Origin: Hyparrhenia diplandra
Lineage: Eukaryota; Streptophyta; Magnoliopsida; Poales; Poaceae
Reading direction: 5' to 3'
Assembly: GCA_015847255.1 (NCBI GenBank)
Contig: JADLZK010010191.1
Span: forward strand, 62,001 to 126,000
Length of the DNA: 64,000 nucleotides
Shown: positions 1 to 11,596 of the stretch, piece after piece
Layout: each line of letters opens with the position of its first letter
Position numbering within the stretch: the stretch's first letter is position 1
Made by a program: the position numbers and the translations under genes
The notes under the pieces: model-generated
Told to the model about the DNA's origin: nothing
Databases searched by the model: none
Seen by the model: only the letters and a program-made list of their open reading frames with translations

Positions 1-947
1 TGGGGTTCTTTGGGGTGGGCAGCGGCATACCGGCGTTGCGGAACATATCGCTTCCGGACCCGACCATCGGGGGGTCGTTGCTCGTGAGGGCCTCTTTGAT
101 GCTGGGTGATCATTTGCTGCAAGGCCTCATCACGCCCTTCGTCTCCGGACCCTCCTTGTACCCTCGCCTCATGTGATGCGAGGCGAGCATCGACGCCACG
201 AGCCCCACCGTCGCCCAACTCTTCACCGGAGCTCATGCCACGACGCCGCCGCGTGCTCGGGATTTCCCAAGGCCAGCGTCGGTGGATCGTGTCCCAAACC
301 GAATCTCGAGGGTCCCGCTGTTCTTAGCCCTTGCCGGTGGACTCTATGACCTTCTTCTCGACCTCCTTCATCCGGGCTTGGGCCTCGGCTTCTTGGGCTT
401 GTGGGAGTAGAGGAAGTCCCGGGTCCTTTCATCCACAGCCCTCTTACGGATCCGGCTCCCCGGCTTCCTGTCTTCTCTTTTCTTCCGCCCGCCACGCCGG
501 CTTGTGTCCAAGATACCCAACACTGCCCATGTAGTGGGGCGTTTTTGTTCGTTTGGCTAGCTCGAAAACTTCTCGCTCTTCGCCTTTGCTTCGGGCGTGA
601 TTAGCCTTTTGCAGAACTCTTCCCATACTTCTTCCGAGATCATGGTATACTTGGTGAAGGGTAGGCGTCCTTTCTTCTGAAAGTCTGCGTTGAGCCTATA
701 CTTCGATTCAGGAAGCTTCTTCTGCGAGGGACGTATACATCGCTGCTCCACCTTTTTCATATCGGTGCCCGGGCGGATACCGGAACCATTTCGAAACCTC
801 GCCAAACACCCATAACTTGTCGGTGTCGGGGGCGGCTTTCCAGTCTTCGATTAGAATGGAAACCTTTTCCTTCACAAAACATGACACTTGAGTCTTTGTG
901 CCAGCGGCGACTTCGGGAGCGGCGAAGTGGCTCGCCCGCGGCCCCAA
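1..947 (-). pseudogene. CACTA (En/Spm) Transposase_24-like fragment
   Basis: Read leftward in overlapping frames, this stretch gives peptides of the plant Transposase_24 / En-Spm accessory protein. Seen in order: a stretch with FVKEKV and FGEVSKWFRYPPGHRYEKGG, then RLPFTKYTMISEEVWEEFCK, then AKAKSEKF followed in a shifted frame by LAKRTKTPHYMGSVGYLGHK and a charged KPAWRAEEKR stretch. In intact family members these pieces form one continuous domain, with the SEEVW...F block just before the AKAKSEKF...LAKR block. Here they lie in at least three frames, so the copy is broken. It runs off the left edge of the window. It is a transposon remnant rather than a host gene. Confidence 0.72.
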
Positions 948-1320
948 CTCTTGAATGACAAGGACCTCATCGATCTTCTTGTGCCTCCCATGGTCTCCCC
1001 TTCTCCGCTTTTGGCTTGTCTCCCTTTGCTTTGATTGAAGAGGTGGCCGTGGGACGAGAAGGGGGGGGGGTTGTTGCTCGAAGCCGCTTGTGGAGGGAGC
1101 GGTGGCAGCTCGTTCAAACTGTACTTCCTTAACCCGACGCTTCTTGCTTCGTGCTTCGTCCCTCGGGTTGAAATTAGGATCTTCTTCCTCCCTCCAGACG
1201 TTTCCTTCTACCCTTACACGGGCTATCTGACGCTCCGCTTGGGAACGGGAAGTACTAGAGCCGCGCCACTTTTGTTGCTAGAGCTAGGCGACTCCCATTC
1301 AAGCTGCGGTTGAGGTGACC

Positions 1321-2478
1321 TTGTTCAGCTGACCTTGTTCATTCGACATTTCAAGCTACAAATATATAGTGCTTTAGTACTAGTATATAGGCCGAGTAGA
1401 CAAACTAATTCAAAATTGCTTTGAAAGAAAGAAATAAAAAAGATTGGCTCGAGATATAGCCCCCTTATGATCACATCGCTTCTAAAGCGGTTTGCTTTGT
1501 ACAAGCAGCCCTAGTTTAGAAGCTTCCAAGTATAGGGGGACATTCAATCATCATAGCCGCTGCCTCAGCCCCAATAAGTTCATGTCATTGCATATATGCC
1601 ACTGCCTCAGCACTAATTGGTTCACATCATTGCATATATGTTCAAAATTCAACAACCAACAGTAATGCAACATGAGCATGTCATCCTCTAACTATGCAAT
1701 AAACAATTAAATCAAGTCACCAGTAGACAATAGAGTAGAGTAGAGAGATAGAGTTCACAGCCAACAGGTTCAATTAATTAGGCCAAGTTAATTGATTCAC
1801 AGCCAACAGTTTGAACAGCCCCATGCATATAGACCAACAGCAGTAGACCAAGTGAGCGTCATATTAGGCCCATTCACAGGAAAATTAAGTCAAAAATAGG
1901 GAGTCCAAAATAGGCAGCAGAGGTAACATGTCCAATTAGGCCAAGATCCAAAATTGAAGCTAATTAGGCCAACATATGAGAATAGGTAGGCAACAGCCAA
2001 CAGTAGGCTACACATATAGGAATTCAAAATTCAAAAATAGAGCACTATCCAAGATTGACAAGTAAATAGAATGAGTATATCTCCAACAGCCAACAACCAA
2101 CAGCCAACAAGAAAATAGAATGAGTAAATAGAATGAGTATATCTCGAACAGCCAACAAAAAAAAATATTAGGACCACCGGATCAACTAAATCACAGTGAC
2201 TAAACAAAGTATATATCATGCTCGGTTTAACTTTGTTAAATGTATCACAGCAAAGTGACAAATATTAGGACCACGGGATCAATTAAGCATCATGGGCAGC
2301 AAAGTAGGATCAATTAACTGCGTATGGGGATCAATAAATTCAGCATCATGGGCAGTGACATATATTGGTGAACAATTATCAATTCCAATTAAGTAGGGGA
2401 TCATCCAAGCATCACACAGCAGCAAAGCATCATCGGACATGGAGAAGTAGTAAGGTAGGGAGAAAGAATTTGAAAATC
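1321..2478. other. AT-rich non-coding stretch, probable CACTA intron
   Basis: No convincing coding potential. It separates the Transposase_24-like fragment from a GC-rich leader and may be an intron of the same CACTA element. It is full of short imperfect repeats built on CCAACAGCCAACA and AATAGAATGAGTA, densest at about 2040-2160, and AATTAGGCCAA recurs at about 1770-1970. Confidence 0.35.
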
Positions 2479-3172
2479 TCACAGTCCAAATGCATGGATG
2501 GGGATGGGGGCGGGAATCACGGCCGGAAGCACCGAGGGCACCACGGATCGACCACGGCGCCACCACCACACGGCAAAGACCACACGGAGGGCGGCGCAAG
2601 ACCGAAGACGCGGGGGACGGGGCGGGGGCGGGCACCGGGCACCACGGGACAGCACCGGCGGCAGCACCACCGGACAGCACCGGGCAAGAACACGAGCACC
2701 ACGGCGCGGTGGCGGAGTTAGGGTTCCAGCGAGCGGGCGGGGCGAGCGCGACGGGGCGAGACGGAGACGGGGCGGGGACGGCGGGCGGGGGGGGCACCGC
2801 GGCACCACGGCACCACGCGGACGGGGACGGGCACCACGGCGGATGGAGACGGGGGCGCAAAGGACGTGGCGGCAGCGGCGTTAGGGTTTCCGGACGGCGG
2901 AGTAGAGGAGGATGAAGGGGCGAGGACGGAGAGGCGCGGACGGCGGGGGACGGGGCGGGCGCGGGGGCGCGGTGGGGACGGGGCGGGGAGGGGGGGGCGA
3001 GGACGGTGGCGGTGGCGATGGCGGCGGCGGCGGTGGGGAAAAATCCGGCGGCCCGCCGGGTCGTTTGGAAACGGCTCGAGGACTTAGCGTTTCTCGGATC
3101 CGGGCCGTTGCTTTTATAGTTGAAATGTTTTGCGTGGCGGGCGCGATGGGGGATGCCCGCCACGGTAAACAT
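2479..3172 (-). mobile_element. GC-rich leader / first-exon region of a CACTA element
   Basis: Strongly GC-biased sequence, rich in GGCGGGG and CACCACGG, next to the GGCGGGCATC inverted repeats at 3.15-3.25 kb. On the minus strand an open frame begins inside the repeat zone and becomes a Pro/Ala/Arg low-complexity chain. Several other frames are open here too, which is expected from base composition. The position, just inside subterminal repeats and upstream of a leftward Transposase_24 fragment, suggests the promoter and 5' leader of that CACTA element. I do not claim a protein. Confidence 0.4.
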
Positions 3173-3246
3173 TAACCGTGGCGGGGCGGTAAGGATGCCC
3201 GCCCGCGGTTAATGTTTTCCGTGGCGGGCATCTAAGGATGCCCGCG
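3143..3246. repeat. CACTA-type subterminal inverted repeats (GGCGGGCATC family)
   Basis: The block ATGCCCGCCACGG, AACCGTGGCGGGG, ATGCCCGCCCGCGGTTAATG, CCGTGGCGGGCATC and ATGCCCGC alternates strand, giving nested palindromes around a repeated ten-base core. Such clustered, strand-alternating short motifs are typical of the subterminal transposase-binding regions of plant CACTA elements. The outermost CACTA terminus itself was not found. Confidence 0.5.
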
Positions 3247-4008
3247 CGTATAATAATTTTAGACAAAATTGAGAAATATTTACGCAAAATTGTTATAAAT
3301 TGTTATAAATTGTTAAAAATTGTTATAAATTGAGAGATCAATTCAGATAATATATCAAAAATATTCTGATTAAATTTGAAATTTTTTACACTTTCGGTAT
3401 ATATAGGGATGCTTTACAGTTCCCAACACATATCCATTTATATAGGGATGCTACGAGGAAGAGGATGCTTTTCGTGTATGCATAACGAGAAGTATGTCAT
3501 TATTAGAAACTTTACATTTTCCAACACATATCCATTTATATACACCCGGTGTACATCTTGATGAGTACTTTAAACTTTGTATTCAAACTTTTTTTGAAAC
3601 TAGGTCGTTTAGTGGTCCGTTTGACCAAGGTTTGACCGGGTCGAACTTGTGACTTTTTGAAGCCCTAGGCGTCGTCGATTCGAGAAAAGTCATGAATACG
3701 GAAATTTCATAACTCATCAAGGCGGCATTTTTTACACATGCGAACTTTTCACGCCTCGAAATTTGAACTTTTCACGCCGAAATTTGAAATTTGAATTTTT
3801 TACACATTCGGACGACATTTCAAGCCCTAGACGGCCAAGTTTCAAATAGTCATGAATACGGAAAGTTTATAACTCATCAAGATCTATATTTCATATATAG
3901 GTCATTTTTGCATACGAGAAAGTGTTACAAACGTGTAGTTCAAAAATCACTAGTCTCCCCTGTAGTTTCCTGAAACTCGTGTGAGATATTTATTTTTGGA
4001 CTCGTTTT
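3247..4008. mobile_element. Non-coding CACTA-associated repeat region
   Basis: AT-rich and non-coding. It holds four close copies of AAATTGTTATAAATTG-type units (3285-3335), repeats of CACATATCCATTTATATA (about 3426 and 3522), and two copies of GTCATGAATACGGAAA followed by ATAACTCATCAAG (about 3691 and 3850). It sits between the end of the TNPD-like fragment and the GGCGGGCATC repeats, so I read it as subterminal or 3' untranslated CACTA sequence. Whether it belongs to the left or the right CACTA fragment is undecided. Confidence 0.4.
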
Positions 4009-6790
4009 TTACATCGAATAACTGCAACTACATATCATTTTGGTGCGGTGCATTGGTGGTCTTCTTCTCGCCATCGGGCGGGTCCATGGCATCATTTTAG
4101 TCTTGTCGGGATTGATTACGTCCTCCGGTGCCTTCATCTTTTTGGAAAATCGTAAAGAGGTGGAACTCATCATAGTTGTTGTATGTTTCGGGACTCGGAC
4201 CCCATCGGCTCCCACGATCATTTGCTTTCCCCCCACGACAATATGTCTATTTGTGTTCTCCGCGTTCATGTAGTAGGCTACTTGTGCGGCATCGATGCAA
4301 GCACCCAGCGATCATCTTTGTACCGGACACTTTGAAGGTTCACGATTGGTTAGCCCAAAATCGTCCACTAGAACCGCCAGCAGCTTGACCCATCGGCAAA
4401 GCGAAAAATGGTTACCATTTTAGGTTACCGCCATAGTCAAGTTCCCATATTTCTTCGACTTGTGCGAAGCATGTCATCTTCTCCCCTCACATTTGTTCGG
4501 CCCTCATATCGAACACCGCCGTTACGTGATGCACACCTCTTGTCCTTCTCTTTTGTGTGGAACCTGTACCCGTTCACATCGTACCCTTGCCACGTGGTGA
4601 CCTGCATGGGCGGCCACGACACAAGCTTCTTCACGGTCTACGCATCATCTCCGGGGAATGTTACGCTTTTGGAGCCACTTTGGAGGAAAGTGTTCTTGTG
4701 TTCCTTCTCGCCCAATCCTTCGGACAGGTTCTTGCGCTTCCTACTTGCACGGCGGAGCTCTTTGAGGTGCTTTTTCACGTATCGTCCATGATCACCAATT
4801 GATGAAGGATGTTGTAGTGAGCGTCTAGCACTTTGTCCCTATGTATGTCGGGTGTGTGCTTTTTCGCACGCGCACCCCATCCCCAAGGTTCTTCCTTCAT
4901 GTTGATGCTTTGGAAGCCCAATAGCCCTCCCATCTTTTATGTACTTCACACACCGGTTCACGGCCTCGGCTTGTGTATGCCTCGATCATAGAGCCCCCTG
5001 GGTAAGCGCGGTTATGATTGAATCGATTGAGGGTAGACATTAGTCGCTTAGTGGTCCACATCGCTTTGTAGGTACACGGTCCCCGGCTGTTCTATCGATC
5101 AACCATGTGCATCATCGGGTGTGGCATAATGTCGAAGAACGGCGGTGGGAAACACATCTCTATACGGCACATTGTTTCCGCTGATGAACTCTTTTCAAAT
5201 ACAGCAGATCTGCTTTGGCAATTACCTTCTGGTTGATTTGGTTAAAGAAGTATGACATCCTTGTGACCACCATCTTCACGTATTTTGGACGAATAGCTTT
5301 GATCACAATTGGAAGGAACACCGTCAGCATGATGTGAGCATCGTGCGCGTTGAAGTTCGTCATTGTGAGGTCTTTCATGGATACCAGACTCTTGATGTTG
5401 GAAGAGAAACCCGTCGGTACCTTGATACCCCGCATCAACCGACACATAGCCAACTTCTCATCTCTCGTTAGGTTGTCGGCCGCTTTTTGGGAGTTGGACT
5501 TTACCGTTCGGAAGCCGTGTAGCGTGAATTTCCGGTCGGATGCCCATGTCAACAAGATCGACGTGACTTCACACCATCCTTCGTCTTGGTCTTGATATCC
5601 ATCGGGGAGACCGATCGTGCTTTTCGAAGACATTTTTCTCAAGGTGCATCGATCGATCGCGTGGGGTGTATGCAGTATCTTCAAGACTTTAGATACTTGA
5701 AGAAGATTGACTTCTTCTTGAAAGGAACTACCGGAGGCGCTTCGTCCTCCAGTTTATCCCTCTTTCGCTTCTTTGTCTTGGAGGTGCCGTCTTCCGGTGA
5801 TCATCGTCTTTCTTCTTCTTCTTCTTTCCAAACTCGCACTCCAAGTCCTTCACCATGTCAAACACCTTCGGACCATAACTAGTCGGTGTAAATTTGAAGT
5901 TTCGACTTCGCCCTTGTTGTCAAAGTACACATTCATTTTGCATCTCTCGTACCTATGCTTGCTGCGGAGGAAGCGCGTCGTGTTCCATGTACGGTTTTGG
6001 TGGATCCCTTCGGGTAAGTGGAGCAGGTTTCTTCGATGCAAGCTACGGGGCGGTCTTCCCTTTAAGCGCCCGATAATGAAAACAGGCCGGGGTAATCGGC
6101 GATGGTGACAAAGATGATGGCACGAAGAGTGAACTTACGCTGCGGTACGCATCAACCATCTTGACCCCATCATCAAGCAAGCATCTCATCTCCTCCATGA
6201 ACGGCTCCGGGGAACACATCTATATCGTTGCCGCTGTTTCGGCCCGTAAATGAGCATGGTGAGCAAAACATACCTGGCGCTTTTTGACAAAGATGTGGAG
6301 GTAGATTGTACATGGTGAGGACGACCGGCCACGTCTTTGTGTGTGCTGCTTTCAGGTCACCGAATGGGTTCATTCCGTCGGTACTCAATGCGAACCGAAC
6401 ATTCTGGGCTCCTCCGCAAAGTCGGGGTAGGCGGCGTCGAAGTCTTACCCTTCGCTTAGCATCCGAAGGGTGCCGTAGCTTCCCATCATCCTTTACGATC
6501 GCTAGATGCATGCGGTCATGTGCTTAGCATCCTCGGGGTTCCCATAGAGAGCCCGCAGCGTCGATGACCGGAAGGTACCACATTGACGGCGCTGGGCGTT
6601 TCCTCCGCATGTAACCTCCCTCTTCCTCGTCTGCGTTGACATGATCTTCTTTGCGCCGCGCCGGTTTTCTTTCGCCCCCTTCTTCTTTTTTCGCCCGTCC
6701 CCGCTTCCTCATCGAGGTCATCGCCCACGCGACATCCGGCATTCGCTTGTATCGACTAGCGCCACAAAGGCGGACAAGCGGTCAAATTCG
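4009..6790 (-). pseudogene. CACTA TNPD-like transposase (tnp2 family), degenerate
   Basis: Leftward fragments match the conserved order of plant En/Spm TNPD transposases. At 6173-6511 the tnp2 core reads VRFALSTDGMNPFGDL, then WPVVLTMYNLPPHLCQK and GNDIDVF. At 5160-5684 a DUF4218-like part includes DEKLAMCRLMRGIKVPTGFS and HDAHIMLTVFLPIVIKAIRP. At 4437-4634 a DUF4216-like part includes WQGYDVNGYRFHTKEKDK. At 4009-4269 there is a C-terminal KHVVV-type segment (NRHIVVGGKQMIVGADG). Frames change repeatedly, so no functional transposase is encoded. The 5' end stops abruptly near 6.79 kb beside Helitron-terminus sequence. Together with the fragment at 1-947 this may be one element or two adjacent ones. 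Confidence 0.8.
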
Positions 6791-6837
6791 TCTTGATCGC
6801 CCCTCGATAACCAACATTGAAAATGTGGGTACTTTAT

Positions 6838-7113
6838 TTTAATTATCTTTCTTAATGGCATAAGTGCGTAATTTAGATGCAAAATTAGGGGGTTACTTTA
6901 TATATCTTTAATAATGGCAATGGTGGGTAATTTTTTATATAAATTACAATCGATCCGATGGCTATTATCATTGATGGTGATTAGAGTCAACCGAATCAAA
7001 GGCCAAAATTTTCTGATTATTGTGAGAATTTCTAAGATTTTTCTTTTTTTCTAGCGCATCCGGTGAAAATTAACGTGGTGTCTCCATTGAAGCCTCAATT
7101 AGTAATAGTAAGA
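6838..7113 (-). mobile_element. Helitron 5' terminus (remnant)
   Basis: About 270 bp match the 5' ends of the Helitrons ending at 33188 and 42872: the motifs ATGGCAATGGTGGGTAATTTT, GTGAGAATTTCTA, GAAAATTAACGTGG and AATTAGTAATAGTAAGA occur in the same order. On the minus strand the element starts with TC at 7113, preceded by A, as expected for insertion between A and T. The CTAG-type 3' end for this copy was not found. It may lie left of the window, with the CACTA fragments inside it, or have been lost. Confidence 0.6.
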
Positions 7114-8330
7114 TTTGTTTTGCCACGACGACTACTAATTTTACGTCAAGCTATCAACATATTGTAACAGCTATTGCATTCTCTTCAGTGGAATCCGTTA
7201 TACATGCTGTGTGTTGCATCAACTCTGTTTCTGGCCACCGGTCCATACTCTGTTTTCTAGTTTCATGGTATACGTAAACTATATGCTGGTTCTTCACTAG
7301 GGAATTATTAAGCCATTAGTCATCAGATAATAATTTCTCTAAAATTATTAATATCAGCAAAAGATTAAATAAATAATTGATGAACTTACAACCTCTCGGA
7401 GATTAGTGTTTTTAGTCCAAGTGTTTTGCTTCAATGGTGGCACAACACAGTGTGAATACATCGGGTCATCAGACTTGTCAGCCAGTCGGTGTTGGCTTAT
7501 GTTCACCCAAGCTGCACAACTCCAATGGTCTATGCAATATGCAAATACATGCACGCGGACATCTCAGTTGTTCTGTGAATCACTATTTTGCTTCGCGTAG
7601 GCGAGTAGTATTTTAGTAATTCTGACACAACCGAACCTATTTTAGCAGATACTGATTTAGTGATTTTCCATTGCATCTATTATACATCGGATACTCTGTT
7701 TTCTGGCTTTTCAAACACTGAACCGTTCCTTGTGCCTGGACCCACTCTGTTTCCGGCCACTAGTGTCTAGTGGATACTCTGTTTTCAAGTCTCCTATCTT
7801 GATATATGTACTGTGCTGCCAACATGTTTGGTTCCTTGTTTGTTTTATTTGTACCTACATCACTTGTTTAATCTATCACCTGTGGATGATTATTCGCTTA
7901 AGATGAGAACTTCGGTCATCGGATAATTCGTGGATGTAGGCATAACATGCACAGAAGGTTAAGTAGAATTATTGACCAACTTGCTTCCCTCTCCCTCTCG
8001 TAGATTATATTTTCAGACCCAAGTTTCTGCATGCGAAAGAGACTACATCAGCCCATCACCACAAGTGTTCACTCGACTGTGCCGGTTCCTCTTATGTTCA
8101 CCCAAGGCCGAGCTATTTATTTTCTATTCGAATATGCTGTGTCAAATTAAGTTTCAGCGTACTCTGCTGCTGCTGTGAACCTGCCACATTCTGTTTCATT
8201 CTGAACTCCTGGTTTGTATTACTTTTATTTATCTAGTTCGGGCTGTGTGGAGTGGTCTGAAAAACATGGGTGCTTCTATAGGGGCGTTGGCTTAGGCATC
8301 CATATAGCAAATACATGCATGTCAAAATCA
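7114..8330. repeat. NLR 3'-flank module, copy 1
   Basis: A non-coding copy of the segment that elsewhere follows the NLR genes. Shared landmarks are CTCTGTTTCTGGCCACCGG, TACTCTGTTTTC, CTCCTATCTTGATATATG, the phrase on ACACATCC/TGATTATTC, an acceptor-like CTCTCGTAG near 8003, then CCCAAGTTTCTGCATGCG and GACTACATCAGCCCATCACC. Reading frames are not conserved between copies, so this looks like an untranslated or intronic tail. No NLR exons precede it here. Confidence 0.6.
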
Positions 8331-9480
8331 ACGTAGATATATGAATAGGATATTTGCTCTGCCAGGCGACTCCGAATTTTATGTGGAACTATCCAACATG
8401 TTTTAACAGATATTGCATTTTCTTCAGTCGAATTCGTAATAAACCGTGTGTGCTGCATCAGCTCTGTTTCTGGCCACCGGCGGTACTCTGTTTTCTAGTT
8501 TCTTGGTATATGTATACTATATGCTGGTTCTCCACTAGGAAATTATTAAGCCTTTCGTCATCAGATAATCATTTCTCTGAAATTATTAATATCAACAAAA
8601 GATTAATTGAATTATTGATGAAAATACTACCCCTCGCAGATTAGTGTTTTTGGTCCAAGTGTTTGCTTGAATGGTGGCACAACACAGTGTGAATACATCA
8701 GATCATCCAGACTTGTCAGCCAGCCGGTGTTGGCTTATGTTCATCCAAACCTGCACTTTTTGAATGTCACCCATTCAAACAAATAATGGTTTTATGAATT
8801 ACTATTTTGCTTCGCGTTGGAGAGTAGTATTTTAGCAATTCTGACACAACCAAACCTATTTTAGCAGATGTTGATTTTCCATTGCATCCTTTATACATTG
8901 GATACTCTATTTTCTGGCCACAAGTCGATACTCTGTCTTCAAGTCTCCTATCTTGATATATGTACTCTGCTGCCTCCATGGCCGGTTCCTTATTCGTTGG
9001 ATTTGTTCATAGGTCACTAGTTTAATCACCTGTCAGTCTGTGACACATCCTAATATGATTATTTTTCACCCAAAATAAGCACTTTGGCCATCGGATAATT
9101 TATGGTTGCAAGCATAATATGCACAAGAAATTAAGCAGAATTATTGATCAACTTGCTCTACTCGCAGATTATATTTTCTGACCCAAGTTTCTGCTTGCGA
9201 GAGGGACTACATCAGCCAATCACCACAAGTGTTCACTCGACTCTGCCGGTTCCTCTTATGTTCACCAGAGGCCGAGTTATTTATTTCTGTTCGAATATCT
9301 TTGTGTCCAAGTTTCAGTCTAGTCTGCTTCTTCAGAGAACCTGCAACATTCTTCTTCATCCTGAACTCCTGGTTTGCATTATTTTTATTTATTTAGTTTG
9401 TGAACCATTCTGTGGTTCGTACATTGTAATAAGCTTTGGAACGTATTTATGTTGTGCAAAAATTTGAGGAGACTTTTGTG
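8331..9480. repeat. NLR 3'-flank module, copy 2
   Basis: A second tandem copy, with the same order of landmarks as the first: CTCTGTTTCTGGCCACCGG near 8462, CTCCTATCTTGATATATG near 8946, CTCGCAGATTATATTTTCTG near 9162 and GACTACATCAGCCAATCACC near 9206. Its 3' part around 9361-9440 retains the uninterrupted sequence into which Helitron-2 is inserted in the copy at 39.3 kb, so it acts as a paralogous empty site. Confidence 0.6.
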
Positions 9481-10850
9481 TTGCTTACATTGTCTCATGG
9501 TACATTCTAATAAGCTTTGGTTGAAGGGTCGTCCTGGTGGAGACAAGGGAATGGAACGATTTGCAGAAGAGGCCGTATGTTTCGACCTGGTGATTAATTA
9601 ATGTGCTGGAATCTCGATTGCAGAGAGGCCGCGGCGACGAGATGAGACACAGAGGTGCAATATAGCCGTTGTATGTCTTCTTCTCGTGGGCCTACAGTCC
9701 ATTAACAAATGTGGTGGCCGGACCGTGGGCCACGTCGGCTCTCGCGAACAGAAACACAGGCCCATTGGCGGCCTTGCTGATCATGTAGGGATCTTCTTCT
9801 ATACGATGAACAATACAAATTGAAGTGCACTGGAGAAAGAATCAATGCAAGCTTGAAAATCCGAGTAGTATTTTTTTCTGGCCTCACAGTGGTTGTTCTG
9901 AAGTAAAAAATTAAATGGTTTGGCCCTAGTTACAGAACTGGAAACAACGAGCATATCCCATAGTTTAATCTAGACGGATATAAGTACTATGTTTTCCACT
10001 CTGCTTCTTGCTATTCAGTCAATACTCTGTTTTCGACTATGCTTCTGGCCACTGTACCAGGCCATACTCTGTTTTCCACTCTCCTATCTTGATATAATAA
10101 GTACTCATGCTGCCTCCATGGTTGGTTCTGTCGTTTGATTTGTACATAAGTCACTTGTTTATAACTTGTCAACCTTAGAGTTTGTGACACATCCTTCTTT
10201 GATTCTTCACTTAAATAAGCACTTTGGTCATCCGACAATATGTATATAGAGGAGATTAAGTAGAATTATTGACGAACTTGCTTAGGCCCTCTTGCGGATT
10301 CGTGTTTACATTCCAAGTTTCTGCTTGCACCGTGGTGCATCACTGTAGCTCGCATCATGGTGCGGTTTGGCAGAATAAGGTAATTACCGGCCTCGCCTGC
10401 AATCCTACGTGCGAGACTACATCAGGGCATTACCACAAGTTCATGTCTCGGCTATTAAGTTCACCCGATATATCGAATATGCTGCATCAAACTTTCAGTG
10501 TACTCTGGTGCTATAAGAAACCTGCAACATTTTTTTTGTTGGTTAATTCCTGGCTTGTATTACTGAGTTTCTGTACATTTGAGTGGTTTGTACATTCTAA
10601 TAAGCTTGGAACGTGTTATGTTGTGAGAAAGTTTCTGGAGGCTTTGTGGGTTGCTTGCATTGTCGTCGCCTGGTTTACAGAAGACGCATTTGTACGCAGG
10701 GATTCCTGCCATGGAACAAGAGAATGCAGCCATAGTGCCGCCATGCCAGCAGACAGGTGTCGTTTATATGCTATCATAGAGATGTCGAAAACAAATCATT
10801 TTTTATTTAAGAATTGTCTTCGCTCTGATATGGCTTAGGCCTCCAGACAC
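9481..10850. repeat. NLR 3'-flank module, copy 3
   Basis: The third tandem copy. It begins with a block (about 9590-9900) that also occurs at 21.06-21.36 and 43.15-43.45 kb, marked by GGAATCTCGATTGCAGAGAGG and CACAGGCCCATTGGCGGCCT. It then repeats ACTCTGTTTTC motifs (10.02-10.08 kb) and the exon-like tail to 10.85 kb. A 189-codon open frame at 10269-10838 is not kept open in the related tail at 43.6-43.9 kb, so I do not call a protein. Confidence 0.55.
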
Positions 10851-11596
10851 GTCGGTTGCTGAATGAAATTTCAACCTTTTTCTTTTCTTTTGTTCAACAC
10901 GCAGGACTGCTGTGTGACACTATATATTACAGAAGAAGATAAAAAAGAGGAGGAAAACACCACTAAATAGATACACTGATTTTAAAAGCTATACATCGGT
11001 GCTGAAAGAAAACTGACCTTCACCATAACCTCTAGTGAAACTGAACATTGGCTAGGGCCGTCAAAAAGAATTGGTATAGAAAGACCAGAGTTGGTAAAAA
11101 ATATCATGAGAAATTTTACAACTGTTGGAAAAAAAATCATGAGCTATCCATTCGACAAGATCTGAGGTGCAAAAATATGAGGTGCAAAAACATGAGCTAT
11201 CCATTCAACGGGAAATTTAATGAAACATTTCACAAGATTACACCACTCGTATATGCATATATACGTGTATGAGTTATGCAATTAATTAAAATCAACTGAT
11301 GGTGATGAGCTTAAAGTTCATGGAACCAAATGACTCACCCTATAACAAGTCAACCTAAATTAGCATTTTAAAGGTTGATAGACTTAGATGGCACAGTCCG
11401 AGAAGTTCAAAGTCTCAAAAATACAATTTGAGAGTTCATAGACCTAAATGATACAACCAGATAAGTCCATGGGTCTACGGTACATTTCAATCGTACCAAA
11501 ATTAGGTGGGGCAAGTACCAAACTATATAGTGCCAAGTCTATTATATTTTATTTTTATTTTTATAGTTAGGGGTAAATTGAACCTGTCCAGCTCTT
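10851..11596. other. Intergenic spacer, no gene seen
   Basis: AT-rich and without coding potential. It contains low-order repeats such as GGTGCAAAAATATGA / GGTGCAAAAACATGAG (about 11165-11195) and phrases of the type GTTCATAGACCTAAATGA found widely in grass intergenic DNA. The last bases before 11597 match 21.64 kb. Confidence 0.4.

Noticed and set aside
2279..3172. A 297-codon Pro/Ala-rich minus-strand open frame
   Set aside because: It lies in GC-rich transposon leader sequence where several frames are open at once. The composition is low-complexity and there is no domain.
5160..5684. A clean 174-codon open frame that could be taken for a host gene
   Set aside because: Its sequence is the DUF4218-like part of a CACTA TNPD transposase and neighbouring fragments continue that protein in other frames.
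10269..10838. A 189-codon plus-strand open frame, the longest in the first 15 kb outside transposons
   Set aside because: The related module tail at 43.6-43.9 kb and the parts at 20.6-20.9 kb do not keep the frame, and the translation has no domain I recognise. It fits an untranslated tail better.
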